Assembly: GCA_029891345.1 (NCBI GenBank)
Contig: CM057003.1
Location: forward strand, 12,936,709-13,000,708
Source of the DNA: Dryococelus australis
Lineage: Eukaryota; Arthropoda; Insecta; Phasmatodea; Phasmatidae
DNA length: 64,000 bases
Direction of reading: 5' to 3'
Under the pieces are notes generated by a model that made no database searches, had not been told where the DNA came from, and saw only the letters and a list, made by a program, of their open reading frames with translations. Shown here one piece after another: positions 23,106 to 36,420 of the stretch (the first letter of the stretch is position 1; each line of letters starts with the position of its first letter). Position numbers and translations under genes: made by a program.

Positions 23106-23405
23106 ATAGTCTATTCACACTTTCAAAATCAAACATTTGAAAAATAACCCCATGTATGACGTGTTTGGTTATTTCCTAAATATGTCAATTATTACCTGCG
23201 TTTTGTACCTCTCTTCACATGAAAATATCCCATTTTTCGTTAAACTGAAGTACCTCTATTTCATTTACAATAATTATGAATTAAAAACAGTGAGAGAACA
23301 TGTGCGATGTAGCGCCTAGCAATAAATAGTTCCCATTAAAATTTTTATTACAACTTGGCCAAGTGCTCACGAATTCAGCGCGTTGTCCTTTGGTGCGATT
23401 TTCTA
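23106..23405 (+). repeat. MITE family 2 (left part)
   Basis: This copy starts ATAGTCTATTCACACTTTCA, continues TTTGAAAAATAACCCCATGT, and breaks off after GTTGTCCTTTGGTGCGATTT, where the copy at 24428 goes on. Unrelated sequence follows. Confidence 0.65.
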
Positions 23406-24427
23406 GACCAAGGCCGCAGTTACACGGCCTGCTGGCAGAACTACTTCACTTAAACAAGTTCAGCTATTGAAGAGGTTACATTACCTTTGAACGAGTTCCG
23501 ATCGCAGTTGTTTCTCGTTCAAAGTGAACAGTTTTCAGAAGTAGTTTCGAACGACTTCTCTGCTGCGCTCCTATTGGCTGCTTCGAAGTAAACAAGCAGT
23601 GTAACAAAATATTGCTGTATTTGGCGGGAATTCCTGCACCGCTGTTGAATTAACTTCAGTTTAAGGTTGAATGTACTAATACCCGCCCATTATGCCGTTA
23701 CAGTAAAAGTCTAGATTTCATAACAACTAAAAAGATCAATAGTGGTAAATGTTATAGGCTATTGTAATTAAATATAATACATTTTAAGGTCCATGTTTGT
23801 TGAGGTTAGAATTTCCATTGATTTAATTCTGCTTTGGGTGTGTAACCGCGAAAACACGTTCTGTTTTTAAACTTGTTCAGCCATGGCTGCCGAATGTATT
23901 TAGCTGAATGCTTTTAACAGCACTCGTGTGACCGCAGACTTAGTTAAGCTTGGACGATACGTTCCGCACAAGCTCCGGCATAAGCTTGTGCGAGACCTGT
24001 TAACCGAACCTGCATGCAAGCAGGCGCCGAGTATTCTATGCGACACTTGCTGACACACGAGTAAACACGAGACAATTTGTTTTGGCTTTGCTTCTTCAAC
24101 TGTTAACATTTCCGCTGTCTTTTTTTTTTGTTTGTTTTCTATTTATTCTGTTCTTGTTCAATGACTTTATCGCTGTTTCTCAAAACAAACAAAATTACAA
24201 TGATCGTCATTACCCCACTCCGCTCCCCCCCCCCCACCAAATCACTCTGATTGGCTAAAATTTCAACCCTGCAGGAAACCGTCCACCGAAAATTGCACGC
24301 GACCAATTACGAAAAGTCCATGAAAACGGCAAGGAGGTTAAATCTTTCACAGAACCATCCATACAAGCGGCTATGCAGGCTGGTAACGTTTGTTACACGC
24401 AACATCGGCAGTATCACGATCACAAAC

Positions 24428-24852
24428 ATAGTCTATTCGCGGTTATTTCACACTTTTAAATCAAACCTTTGAAAAATAACCCCATGTATGAAATGTATGG
24501 TTCTTTCATAAATATGTCATGTATCACAAGCATTTTATACTTTTGTTAACATGAAAGTATCGTACTTTTGGTAAAATTGCACTTTAAACTATATTTTATC
24601 TATTAATTGTAATATTTAAAAAATTATGTTCAATATGAATAAAAATAGAGAAAAACCAGATGTGTTGGTACTACTTAGTAAGATATAGTTCTCGCGCAAA
24701 ATATGATTAAAGTGAGCGCACCCGAATGCAGTGCGTTGTCCCTTTGGTGAAATTTTCTAGAATTGGTTAAGCTTTGTTTGCATGAGGCGGAGGAATATTC
24801 TGAAAATAGAACTTAAGCAGGACTTCAGAAAAGTTGCCAATAACCATAATTG
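24428..24852 (+). mobile_element. MITE family 2, fullest copy
   Basis: The copy runs from ATAGTCTATTCGCGGTTATT to CCATAATTGGAATATAG, about 425 bp. It includes GAAAAATAACCCCATGTATG, TTGCATGAGGCGGAGGAATA and an AT-rich centre. The terminal motif ATAGTC(C/T)ATTC resembles family 3 at 14075, so the two families may be related. It has no coding capacity. Confidence 0.65.
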
Positions 24853-25986
24853 GAATATAGATTCATATTTTTTGTGCCTGTCATATGGTTAGCATTCTGA
24901 ATTCGTATTCGAGAGATTACGAATTCGGACCCTGCCGACCGTTTTTCTTTTCTTTCGGAAACACATAGTAGATAAGTACACAGAGGCGAAATGACGTGGC
25001 GGTTCTATTGTTGTGGACCTATCCATTCTCTGATTGGCTGCGCGAGGCTCTGGGAATGAGAAATGTGTCTGATCGACCGCTGCGCGTTGCGTAATGTGGC
25101 CTATTGGCCGGGTTGCCCGCTGGCGATTGAGGCAGTCTCCGAGTTCACGTACATACTTGTGTACTTAGATCCTTGGCACCAAACTTAATGAATTCGGACA
25201 GACAGGCTTGTTGGCTTCGGCAACTCTATTAGCCAGCTGATCTCTTTTGATGAATGTGTATCCCTACAAATAAATAGACAGCTGCAGAAATTTTTAATAT
25301 AAGGTTAAATAAAGGATTGCTTATTATAAAAATTTGATTTACATAACTTTAGTTGTCTTGCTGAATGCAAGTGAGTTTGCAATTTGGACTGATTGTTTTA
25401 CTGTAGCTTTCGTAGGTTATGAACATAGGCCTAGTGAGAATTTATTGTTTAGTCCTTTCGTTATAGTGCGCCACTCGATAATTATTTACTAAGTTCAAAA
25501 TTCCAAGCTACCAAGCAGTAAGGTAGCCCTACTAAAATTTAAATAAAACAATTGCGCCGCATATTAATACTAACCTACAAATTGCGTCTCAAAATGGCGG
25601 CACATTTACTGCAAGTACGCAAGAAGTATACATCTTCATATATTTGTATACTTACATACTTCACTTGCTGTTCGGACAGCACTTGTGATTTCACTTCCAG
25701 GGACAGGTAGGCACAAGTATGCATTTCAGGCGAATTCGGAGTTTCCAGGCGCAGAATGACTAACGTTGGCGTGTGCAGCTAAGTTCGCGTTATTAGCGAC
25801 TGTTCCACCTCTGTACTCTCAAGTGCTCTGTGACTGTGACGTGTTTCCTGCAAATGCTGTTCGATACAAGTAAGACCATTTTAAGATAAATAGGAAATGG
25901 TCCAAAATGAACAAAGGGCCCCTCTGCGGAAAAATTTTGTAGGTTCACAAAAATGTTTTTCAAAAAACTAGGTCATTGTTGGTATA
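24853..25986. other. No gene seen
   Basis: Mixed-composition sequence. A tRNA-like stretch at about 24878-24945 (GGTTAGCATTCTGAATTC..., AATTCGGACCCTGCC) may be a worn SINE head. GAATTCGGA-type motifs recur at about 25190 and 25733. Nothing here can be assigned. Confidence 0.35.
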
Positions 25987-26409
25987 GGCTGTTCACGGTA
26001 AAATTAACACTCTTGAAATCCGTGCTAATGATCTACTTGTATGCATGTGTGCATCCTTCCTCCTTATGGAAAATTAACATTGCCATGGGCCTCATCATTT
26101 TATTCACGCATCGGTCAGGTGAAACTGTGCATGTATAAGAAAAGAACATTTGTTACAACTCTGGTCATTTTTAGATTCTCCGATGCATTAAAAAATCAGA
26201 AGCCGAAAGAAATACTTTAAGTTATCACAGATGGTTACGACCTAACACACTTTTTTCGACGTTAATAACTGGAACTACTTTTCATCCATCACTGCCAACT
26301 TAACTGGGCACATGTAATTTAGTGCGCCTATTACAATATATGCAGGTAGGGGCAGTGACTTTTTTTTCTAAGGTTGATTTCAAAATTGCTCACTTTATCT
26401 TGAACAGCC
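25987..26409. mobile_element. MITE, GGCTGTTCAC family, type B
   Basis: This 423-bp copy starts GGCTGTTCACGGTAAAATTA and ends CACTTTATCTTGAACAGCC. Its interior (ATCTACTTGTATGCATGTGT, GTCAGGTGAAACTGTG, GTTATCACAGATGGTTACGA) matches the right part of the split element at 12510..12862. Confidence 0.8.
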
Positions 26410-26489
26410 TTTATCAAACTGTTCAGAATGGAATTTATTATAACCTTTGACGGTTCATAATTCGGCATTTTCCTCGGGGGGGGGGGGGG

Positions 26490-26640
26490 ACGCTTGTATT
26501 GTACAAAGGGAAATAGTGGGTGAGTGAAGAGATTTAGGTGGCCGATGAGAGTGAAGCGAGATGGGTATGGAGCATCGCTGGAATGAGGAGGCGGGGAAAC
26601 GGGAGAATCCGCTGATCAGCGGATTAGTGACACAAGGTAA
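26490..26640 (-). mobile_element. SINE body fragment
   Basis: The minus strand carries CTCATTCCAGCGATGCTCCA, CATCTCGCTTCACTCTCATC and AAATCTCTTCACTCACCCAC. This corresponds to the 3' half of the SINE at 21879..22115. The tRNA head is absent. Confidence 0.6.
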
Positions 26641-26649
26641 ACGTGTTTG

Positions 26650-29600
26650 CAAGAGAGACAGTTTTAATCCATGGACTTGATTTTTTCGCTTAAATGATTG
26701 TCTTAAAGAGATTAACTGGTAGTGCTGGAGGTGAATAACTTTGAAAATTGTGTGCATGTACTGAAAAATATGTCTCCTGTTGAGCCCCGCCGTGAAATAA
26801 ATCACTCTGAAATATTTTAAGCCACCATGTTAAGTGTGCCACTTTATCTGTAATACTCTCTCTGATAGTGTTGGTATAAAAGAATGTAGATGTAAATCTA
26901 TTTGGTGTGAGTTGGGAGAAATAATAATTATAATAATATGATATAATGGATTTTTGGGCGCCTTATTATTCGTGTTGTGACCTTGGTCTTACCACACTGG
27001 AATCAGAAGCTCTCTGGCGATGCTGTAAACCTCATGGAATGGAAAAAAACATTCCAAACTTCACAGTAATTAATTTAAATCAAACATGTGTAACCTTGAT
27101 AATTAATTTATTAATGAAAAAAAGGAAATAAATAAACTCAGACCCCAAACATGTGAATAATTTAACAAGGTGTAAAACTAAATATGTGTGTGTGGCAGAA
27201 ATCTCTTTACTCAAAAATTAAATTATACTGTATGATAATTAACATAAATGACATACCACCATTCGAGTAAGAATAGGGATAAATCAGAATGCAATATTAA
27301 AATAAAATAAAAGAATGAAAAATGCCTTGAAAGTTGAGACCTGCTATATAAGAAAATAATAAAATCTTTTAATTGAGATTTCACTTCAAAATATTAATTA
27401 GGTTCCACCGGAAGTAGCCTCCTCTGCATTTAAATTTGTAGAAAGTTTGGTAAGCTCTAACTTAAATCTTTAAATTTCTTGGGTCGCATTCACTGATAAT
27501 TCATTAAATGTTAAAAGTCAGTTCATCACTTAATTATCTCAAATCTGATACTTAACCAAATAAAATTACTCTGAATTTACATTGAAAGTTCAAAAAAGTC
27601 TTTTACTCCTCATTCCATATTGCTCCGGCTCTACTATCTCGTATGCGAAAGTTCGGGACTACTAGTTTAACATACTCATGGAACTCACAGTAAAATAAGT
27701 TCAGGTTCCTTTAAGTTCAATACTTGAACAACAGTTCATGTACTTAAGCTTTCCATACGTTAAATTGCCTTGGCGTCACCTGAGGGCCTCTGGCGCTATC
27801 TCGTTGCATGGCGCCGGCGTCGTAGTCTCGGCGTTCTTTTCGCCTCCTAAATTTAACACTCAAAATAATTATCTACGACTTAGCCTACAGTCTATACTTA
27901 AATATTGCTGCGGCGACTACCAAAAACTTACCTTCCGGGAGTATAATTTCCAAAATAAATTTATGATGGCATTAGAATTTCAAAAGTAAAATTCCAACGA
28001 AAATTTAGGCACTTTACATGTTCAATGTATTTCCCAGAAGCCCCTTCTTCCGGCTTCCAACCAACCAACATCCAATCACGGCTCGCTTCCGGCTTTACCT
28101 TCACTAAATAAAATTAAGGCCTAAAATATTATGTCTTTAAATCCCAAAACAAATAAATAGTTCAGCTTTAAAAATCATGAAACAACTACTAAAAATAAAA
28201 TCAAACATATTAATACAATAGTAAAAATAGTGACATAACCATATGCAGAACTCAGAACAACGTGTGAGAATTACCATAGAGTAGTGGACTGGTGGTTCAC
28301 ATATATCGAAAAATTAAGGAAATGAAATTTTAACACAAAATATAATAAACATGCGAAAAGAATTATATTAAAATTCAAATAATATGTGAAATCAATTAAA
28401 TATTACTGTTCAAAACATATGTGTAGCTCAAATGCATATAATAAATATAACCTTATGGTTCCGTGTCCAGTTGATCTGCGACAGTATTTAGAAAAATGAA
28501 AAAATCGTATACGGTCCTTTTTTTCTGTTAAAACTATTATTATGCTGATTTACTCTGTACGCAGTGATCGAAATCAAAGCGTAGGCTACTTACGTTCCTC
28601 AGAATCTTAAAATTATGCTCAGTCATTTATCTACGGGGAAGAACATTATACATTTCAGAAGTCAAATTATAGTCAGCACCTGAGTGAGGCATTTGGAAAT
28701 TCTTTACTTAGTGTCTTTGAAGGCAAAAAAAAAAAAAAAATTCAAAATTCTCTAGATAATATATGACGAATACTGGTTGAATCGAGAAAAGCCTTGACAC
28801 ACTGTCAAATTTTAACTGCGAATCGTAAAGTTGGTCAACAAATGTTGGAACATTGTGACGTCACCGAAACGTCAATAGCGTCGTCATGCTATGTTTTCAA
28901 ATTTTGAATTGCTCCGATTTTCACCAAACCATTTGTATATTGATCCAGTTGCAAACTATTTTTGATGTTCGACGAGTTCTGTCAATCCTATAGGGGAGGG
29001 GAGGAGGGAGCAATATCCGACACCACAAATCTTAATACGGCGAACAACTGCTGGAAAGTGGTAAATGAAATAAGGTTATGGAAATAAACGTTGCACTACA
29101 GTAGTCAGAAACAGTTGTAACCAATTTCATCCCCCACAGCGAATAAAATATGCCTGCTAATCAAAATTTAGTTTAAACATGAAAATCACATGCTTTAACA
29201 AGCCCTGCTGTACTGGGCTAGTGGGCTGCTTGGGGGGGGGGGGGGAAGAGCTGTATCCCGTTTTGGAAATTATGTTTAAATAAAAACGATATCAGGTTTG
29301 TGAAATTTAAAAAGTTGGACAAATTTGGTCACCGTATTTCGTCTTCAAATTTCGTCGCATATGTTGAAGACGAACATTTGACGGAGTTACCCGGTGACAG
29401 GACAGGAGATTGAATACTTAATTACTTGTTTTTTTTTTTTTTTTTGGTATTGAAACGCATCCTCCAGTAGCCATAAGCTGTATCGTTTAATTATGCTACG
29501 TAATACTGAAAATGAGTCCTCCTTACTTTGACAACTTCAGGATTTTCTGAGGTGGAAAGAAATACATAGAGCTACACTTTGGTTACACTTCCCTGCAATT

Positions 29601-30190
29601 TTTTTGTGGTCACTGTGCTGACGTTAAGACAGACAATGCAACTACCTTGTAAAAGAATAACACAATTCTTGGTAACCCAAAATCACGTTGTTCGGTGTGA
29701 TCGCTTGGAACCTTTGTGTTGAACAAGATAATTCTATCAGTTCAGCAATACTGGTTCGCGATAGCAAATAATATGGAGGGAGCGAGTGTTCTAACTATAG
29801 TGGTTTTTCTTTTGGATACCGAGCACTCATAAACAAACTTGGTTGTTACGGGTTTTACATACATTGTAATCACATTCGTAAGTTTTTTTTTATGTTGCAA
29901 ATTTGAGGGGCTTTTCAATGGGTTCAAACCGTAATAACTATTTCGTTTACCGTACTTAAAAGTTCAAACACAAAAATTGCATATGATAAATCTAAACGGC
30001 GCAGTTACGTTATTTTGATTTTTTTTCTTAAAGATGTATTTTTAGGCTAACTGAACCTTCCCGCTACAGATCCCCCTCACCCGTTTTTATAAATGTTTGT
30101 GATATTCTAACAACAAAACGTTTAGCTATAAACTTGTCCCAATTGCGTTTTGTATGCTTGGTTTCCAAATTTGACTATGTCTACGTGGAG
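26650..30190. other. AT-rich, no gene seen
   Basis: Mostly AT-rich unique-looking sequence. A GC-richer patch at 27765-27840 (GCGTCACCTGAGGGCCTCTG, GGCGCCGGCGTCGTAGTCTC) and GGAAGC-rich blocks at 27408 and 28048 suggest an unidentified repeat at about 27400-28260. G-runs occur at 29233. No splice-bounded coding exon was found. Confidence 0.4.
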
Positions 30191-30800
30191 ACTGTGCAGC
30201 TTAAAACTCTTGCTTCACCAGTTTTCAGTTACAAGCCCAGCAGCACAGGCACATTCACGCCTTCCACGCGCTGTAAGCATGTTCGTTGACCGCAACAGCC
30301 ACAAAGTGGAAAAACGCACACGTCAAGGTTGCACAGCCCTCACTCGCTCTCGCTGCAGACAGACAGCTGCTGCGGGTTTCGTTCGTTGTCCGAGCCCGAC
30401 CGCTGCTCTCTATCTCTCCCTTTCCTACATTCTCCGTTTCAGTTGGATCAATGTTTAGTGCCCGATGTGGCAACGTTGGAATCTCTCGCGCGATGCCATA
30501 CGGGGAAATAGATCCGTCGCTGGAAATACAAATGTATCATTCCGCCTTTTAACTGGAAACGACAAACGTGTTCGGTCCAATCAGAGCATAGCTCTCTGCT
30601 GCGCGTTGGTTCAACATAACGTCATCGTCATTTTATATTGGCGGCACCACAGACACGCGCAAAGCGAGAGCAAGTTTGTTTTACGAAATTGTGACGTAGC
30701 TATGAACTACCAACCGACCAACCCAACGTTACGTACGTCAGAAAAATACATGCGCAATGGCCAACTTGTTGATTGCTCATCGTGGTGCGGCGTCTGTTTT
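30190..30800. promoter_or_regulatory. CpG-rich block with CCAAT and TATA-like motifs
   Basis: This 600-bp block is richer in GC and CpG than its surroundings. It contains CCAATCAGAGC (plus strand, about 30576). On the minus strand it has CCAATATAAAATG (about 30634-30646). TGGCAACGTTGG (about 30467) resembles GCAACGTTGCC near the tubulin promoter at 2708. It may be a promoter or an unknown repeat. ORFs across it have no familiar domain. Confidence 0.3.
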
Positions 30801-30809
30801 CATTCGTAA

Positions 30810-33185
30810 TACTAATTACTTATTAATGCCACTTATTAAAAAATACTCATACAGATTGAATTCTCCCGATTCAGAACAGCAAAATTCAATTTGGTAACAT
30901 CCTGTTCTTTAGAGAGAAAAAAATCTATTATGTTACTAATCGAATATTTAAGGCAGTTAATCAGTTTTAATAATCGTATCCTTCCAATTCAATCGAGTAG
31001 CTCATGATCGATTATTTTGTTTCGATACCCATCCCTACAACAGGCTCAAGGTCAATCAACCAGTGTTACCGCTTGTAAATGCCAGAGATGGAATAAAAAC
31101 AGTAAAAATTATTAGTAATACCTAATACAATTGTTTATTCATGCTAGATAAATTTCAATGTAGATATGTGCTAAGTGACATTGTAACATTGTGTTCTAAT
31201 ACGTTTTGTTGAAAACTGGCTATGGATGAAAATAATTCACTTTTTTTTTTTTTTTTTAGTTTCAGCAGTACATCGATTGTATGCTGAAAAAAGATAACTA
31301 CTGCAAAATCATTAGTCCTGGCAACACCACTGCCAAAATAGCAACAATTACAAACGGACACTACATCAACAAAATTCTTAAAATCATAAATCTAAAAAAC
31401 TGTGAACATTCCACACTTTACAACACAAAAAAAAAAAAAAAAATGGAATTGGTTTCGTGACACCCTGCCCAAAAATTTGAATTGTTATCGATGGAGACTA
31501 CTGAAGAACTGAGTCATGACAATAACCGTGCAGCAAGAAGCGGAATGTTTTCATTTCTTGTCTCGGTAAATTTAACTTCCGCACAGAAATATGTAGGGGA
31601 TTATTTTGTAAGCAAATTCAAAATCTTTGGTACCAGTATTTGACAAGTGACAGCAAAATAGCTTCCCCAGGATTTTTTTTCTTAATAACTTTCAGAATAA
31701 GGATAAAAATGAAACCTAAGAATTATGTTAAGAGAGGGGTGGAGCTGTGTGTCCAAGGACAAGAAGCGAGGGAGCGACATGGGTGACACTAACATGCACG
31801 CCTAGTTCCTCATCGCTCCTACGCACAAGACGTGCAGTTTTTCCGTTGTGATGCTGTACTGTGCAAATTAGATCTGTAACAGTGGGACTTCTATTACGCG
31901 CAATGAAAGCCCACAAATTAAACTTTGTCCGTATGTTTGTACTTTTCTCTTGCTGCTTAAGAAAACTGCATACACAAGCTTTAAAAATGTGATATTTGAC
32001 CATTTCCACAAATTTTTTTCCCCAAAGAATACATCTAATATGACAAAAGTAAAAAATAAGGGGCATAGATAATAGTTTTTTAAATATTTTCTGACAAAAA
32101 GTCGTATATGCAGAACATTTATTTACAGAGATATGCACTTTCGCGCAAATAACTATTTCAAAGAAAATGTTTCAGTACATCCTTCTCTGAAGCTCAATGT
32201 AGCTTGACATCAGGCTGTTATGAGATCCACATCTGCCACATGAATACAATACTCTACTGATACATGGTCACATGGACCCATAACATTGAACGATGGTGGA
32301 ACTGTACTACGCTAGGAATAACACAAAAGTTGGTAGCAACAATCTCTGCCATTTTGGATTATGTTCCAACGCATATTTAACAACAATAATCCTAATACCA
32401 TTTGAAGAGGCACATGGTAGTAATCACCAAAGTGGAGGCATTATTTTAACAGGTTTACTTGTAGGTTTTGGCCATTCCAAAAGCACAAACTGGGACTCCA
32501 ATAAATGTGCACTTATTTGCCAGCTATTTCTGCATTTGAACAATTTCACTGATCAAGAAAGCGGTGGAAAATATTGTACTTAGTGCACAATATTTTCAGT
32601 GCAGTTTGTCATAAGAAATTGCGGAATAACTACACTGTGCGAATACAGCCGCGCTGGATGAACTCGTAGTGTTCAACCAGCTGGTATGCACAGACTACAA
32701 ACTTTTAAATAAAATAAAATTTACAGTAAGGCCCGCCTAGCTGGAGTTATTTTCCACATGAGGCCTAGCAGCACTAAGGGCTAAATTGCCACGCATATCA
32801 AGTGAACCATTGCCATTAAGTGTGAGGCTGTGAACTGGCATGCAGTGTTCTCATAGTGCAGCATATAGGTACCTATAGGACTTTAAATCGTGAACCTATC
32901 TTTTTGTTGGTGGAAAGTTGGTACCAATAGCAATGTTTAATGATGCACCCTCGACTACATTTGTGTCTGATGTGTATATTTCGAGATATAGCACTTTGAA
33001 AAAGTTATTTTTTAGCTATGTTGAAATGCTTTGATATGGTGTTTCTAACATGCACGACACCTTGAGAGCACCCAACATGCCTCATCTAAGTGTGTTATTT
33101 TCATAGATCAGCGCATTGACCACACATTTAATAGTTTTGCGAAAAAATTTGTATTTCAAACATTCTGCAATGCAGTTCAAGTAAA
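30810..33185. other. AT-rich, no gene seen
   Basis: AT-rich sequence with A/T runs (31240, 31425). The solitary motif GATACCCATCCCTA at about 31035 resembles a hAT end but has no partner. A 136-residue minus-strand ORF at 31728..32138 has no recognisable features. Confidence 0.4.
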
Positions 33186-33574
33186 GGTTGTTCATGATAA
33201 AGTGAGCATTTTTGAAATCAACCTTGGAAAAAAGTCACTGCCCCTGCATGCATATATTTTAACAGGGGCACTGAGTGACATGTAGCCAGTAAAGTTGGTA
33301 ATGATGGAGGGAGAGTAGTTCCATATCTTAACACAAAATAAAAAGTTTCAAGGTAACCATTTGTGAAAACTTAAATTATTTATTTTGCTTCTTGTTTTTC
33401 AAAGCATAGAAGTGTAAAAATTAACAGATTTGTAACTCCTTAACTTTTCTAACAATTCCACAGTTTCACCTGACTGATCTATGAACAAAGTGATATGGTG
33501 GAGGAATACACAAAGTGCGTACAAATAGTTCTGAAGCAGGGTTTTCAAAAGTGCTCATTTTACTGTGAACAGCC
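33186..33574. mobile_element. MITE, GGCTGTTCAC family, type B (empty site)
   Basis: This 389-bp copy is uninterrupted. It reads GGTTGTTCATGATAAAGTGA, AAATCAACCTTGGAAAAAAG, CCCCTGCATGCATATATTTT, then a body, and ends GTGCTCATTTTACTGTGAAC-AGCC. At CTGCATGCATAT it joins the two sequences that flank the foldback element in the copy at 7693..12862, so it shows the pre-insertion state. The flanks are TAAA and TACA. Confidence 0.85.
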
Positions 33575-34890
33575 TACACCAGGTAGGCAGGCCCTATGGG
33601 GTGTGGGTTTTGATGGTAAGTGTCAAGTGTTAGGGGGAACAATGACTCTTCTGGAGCAACAGTGGGTGCTTAAGAAGTCCGGCATTGGTAGCTGAAGATC
33701 AACTGTTGGTCTCTCCTGAGGAGAGCAGTAGAGAGCAAACAGAGCATAGAACCTTGGCACGCTTGTGCAAAGGCCAGCTGCTGATGTGAACTACCGTTCT
33801 GCGGCGGTGCAGGGACGTATATTCTCCTGCGCTGGGGGTTGTCTAGGGTACCCTGGGACTTCGGATAGCACCAGCAGGGATAGATGGCTACTCCCTCCTG
33901 GGCGGAGCCGAACTTTGCTGTCATCTATTGTGGCGACTGGAAGCAAGCCTCCCTGCTATGCGGAGTTGCGTCGGCTGCGCAAACTCGGGAGCAGTTTCCT
34001 AGTATATTCCCATTTCACAGGGTTTCTTTAAGGTGGAGAAGATTTAATATATCCTTCCCTCAGGTGCATCACGGTCTCCAAGCATCCACCTTATTACACG
34101 AGATGTACTGTTGTCTTGGGTAGATGCTGTTCAGGGTTTTATCACTTGTAGGGCACATGGCAGGCACGTGCTGATCTGTAGCTGCAGCAAAATTAAGTCG
34201 TCCATATACGCATCATGCATCAAAGCACAATGTTTAGAAAACTTACTACATTGTATGTTCTTCCTCACAATATATGATGTTTCAACAAACAGCTGAAAGT
34301 CCTGCCTTCAAAAATCTAGTATTTCCAGGATTATAAGCCGGCCTGTATTACAGGCCACACCCTTATTTAAGAAAACCAAATTTGGGAACAATATTTTTAT
34401 CCCACATTTTAATTCTTTTGGCAATTTGTTCAGCAAATATTTCACATGAATCATTCCATGACATCGCCTTTCTCTCTCCTCGCAAACTCAGCTAGCCATG
34501 TTGTCTTCTTTGTGAAATTTATTTCTTTACTACCCGTCACTAGCCGCAATTGTCGTTAAATGTGAAAAAAATTGAGTACCTTATAGTTTTTAATTTCGCA
34601 GTACTATGTCTTATTACATTTATTAACACTGAAAATAAATTTTCCTTGAATGTGGGCCACATCCCAGTTCCTACGCTAAAATTTTGGCAAAAAATATGCG
34701 GCTTGTAATCAAGGAAATACTGTTATATTCATATCTGTACCACAAATTTTTTTAATCATTTATCAATAAAATCTAACTGTAATGTTTAATTGCTGACTGT
34801 ACAAATATGTTCATTGTTGTGTTAACAAATCAGCTAGTCTCTCTTTCATCTAATAGTATTGATGCAATAGTAACTTGACGCAAGCCACTT
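33575..34890. other. No gene seen; possible repeat
   Basis: The part 33580-34120 is GC-richer, with overlapping short ORFs on both strands and no recognisable domain. It may be part of an unidentified repeat. The rest is AT-rich. Confidence 0.35.
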
Positions 34891-36420
34891 ATACATGTAA
34901 TCTAACATGATTACGACTCATTGCCTAGAGTACCTCTTCCACCACTACAGACGTGGGTGACACGTTGCCTACTGTACAGGCAACAGGAACTTTGAGCAAA
35001 TCCTTCTCACTTGGAGGATACACAACCTGGCCGGCATGCCACTCCCCCTACCACGCGCTGAGAGCCTACAAGCTGCCTAGACCTCGGGTAAGGCCGAGCG
35101 CCTCCAACAAGGCACGAAGCAGAATCGCTGACCAGAGTCTTCCCACACCAACCGGGGCAGGACGACGTCGCGCATCCCTCGCACCCCGTGCCGGCAGCCT
35201 ACAAGCTTACACTATATGTCGTCCGGACGCTGCCGAGCTCGGAAGTCATTCTTTCGCATCTCTAGCAACCTCCCACAGCACTACATCAGTGTTGGGGCTC
35301 TTCCGAGAATCTTGTTACTTTCAAGTACGCCCCAGCACCTACTTACTACATACGTCGACGACCAGCGAACATGATCACACATTTATTTAACTTCACATTG
35401 TTTTCCCTAGACTCCTTTTACTTAGCAGTTTAACTTTAACTAATTTGTATTTGTCTAGAACCAGTTCGTCTGTACCTGGAACCACAGTTACCTTCAACTC
35501 TCCATGACTTGGTAGGAGCTAGCACAGGTCACGTCGTATTTATTGGACCTTTAATAAACACACATTGTTCTCTACCTTCCTGTTTTTCATTTCACAGGTA
35601 TTTGTTTTTATTAACAGTTGGAGACAGAATACACTGTGCACTACCAACAGGAACTGGGAGATTTGTTTAGATTGAGTTAGCCTGACTGTGGATCCCATCA
35701 GAAGACATACATATTAGACGGCTACCTGTTTCTTCCCAGCCACACATCAGCATTAAGTCAGTACTCGTGGGGGAGAAACAGCGATGCCACAACCACTAGA
35801 AACATCTTCACACCGGGAGGCACCACCCACATTAAGTCTGTGCCCGGTGACCATAGCCTGAAGTTTTGCTGTTCACCCTAGTGCGAACGCACAACCAGTA
35901 GAGGCTTGGTGGCCCCCACGGCTCTACATCCCTGATCAGCCTGCATACTGTGTGGGATCAGTGGGGACTCTTTATCGAGCTCGTGCCAGTAAGTCACTGT
36001 CAAACTTTCCTGTGCAAGTCCATCACGTAGGCTGTCGAACTGTTTGCCCTATGCCTCACGAGAAGAGGAGTGGTAGAAATGGTAGAGAATAATTCCAGGC
36101 TCACTCTACCCTCAAACTGTGGAACGCATTATCCCATCCTACGCAGGAAAGGCAGACGGAATGGGACCATGCCGCCGAGCAGTCACGCATGCTTCGGTTA
36201 TAATCCTGAAAAGCATCTCCAGCAGTAACCAGAACGACGGTGTTCTTCAATCGCCAACACCCCTCGCCTCACGCCAACTATCTAAACCAAACTACCCCAC
36301 TTTTGGACCAACGGACAAAATCCTCGACTAACATGCCAAGTCAGTCTAATTGGGCACGCGCCAAACTCTACCACAGTCTCTTGTAACTTGCCTCTACTCC
36401 ACAATAATTTTTCAAATCTG
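34890..36420 (+). mobile_element. LTR-like element copy a
   Basis: This region aligns over its length with the reverse complement of 49090..50660. Shared blocks include CACGCGCTGAGAGCCTACAA-type sequence, TACAAGCTTACACTATATG (TATA position) and GAAGTCATTCTTTCGCATCT. Further matches are CGTCGACGACCAGCGAACA, TTAATAAACACACATTGTTC (polyadenylation position), TTAGACGGCTACCTGTT and AACCACTAGAAACATCTTCA. The order TATA, AATAAA, internal leader suggests one LTR plus flanking internal sequence. The 145-residue ORF in it (34953..35390) is not conserved in copy d. No reverse transcriptase is seen. Confidence 0.5.

Noticed and set aside
30150..30809. Several overlapping ORFs of 60-114 residues
   Set aside because: ORFs in many frames are expected in a CpG-rich block with few stops. 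None has a recognisable motif.
31005..31060. hAT-like terminus (GATACCCATCCCTA)
   Set aside because: No matching inverted end or 8-bp duplication was found nearby, so no element can be delimited.
34953..35390. 145-residue plus-strand ORF
   Set aside because: It lies across the promoter part of LTR-like copy a and is not open in the aligned copy d.
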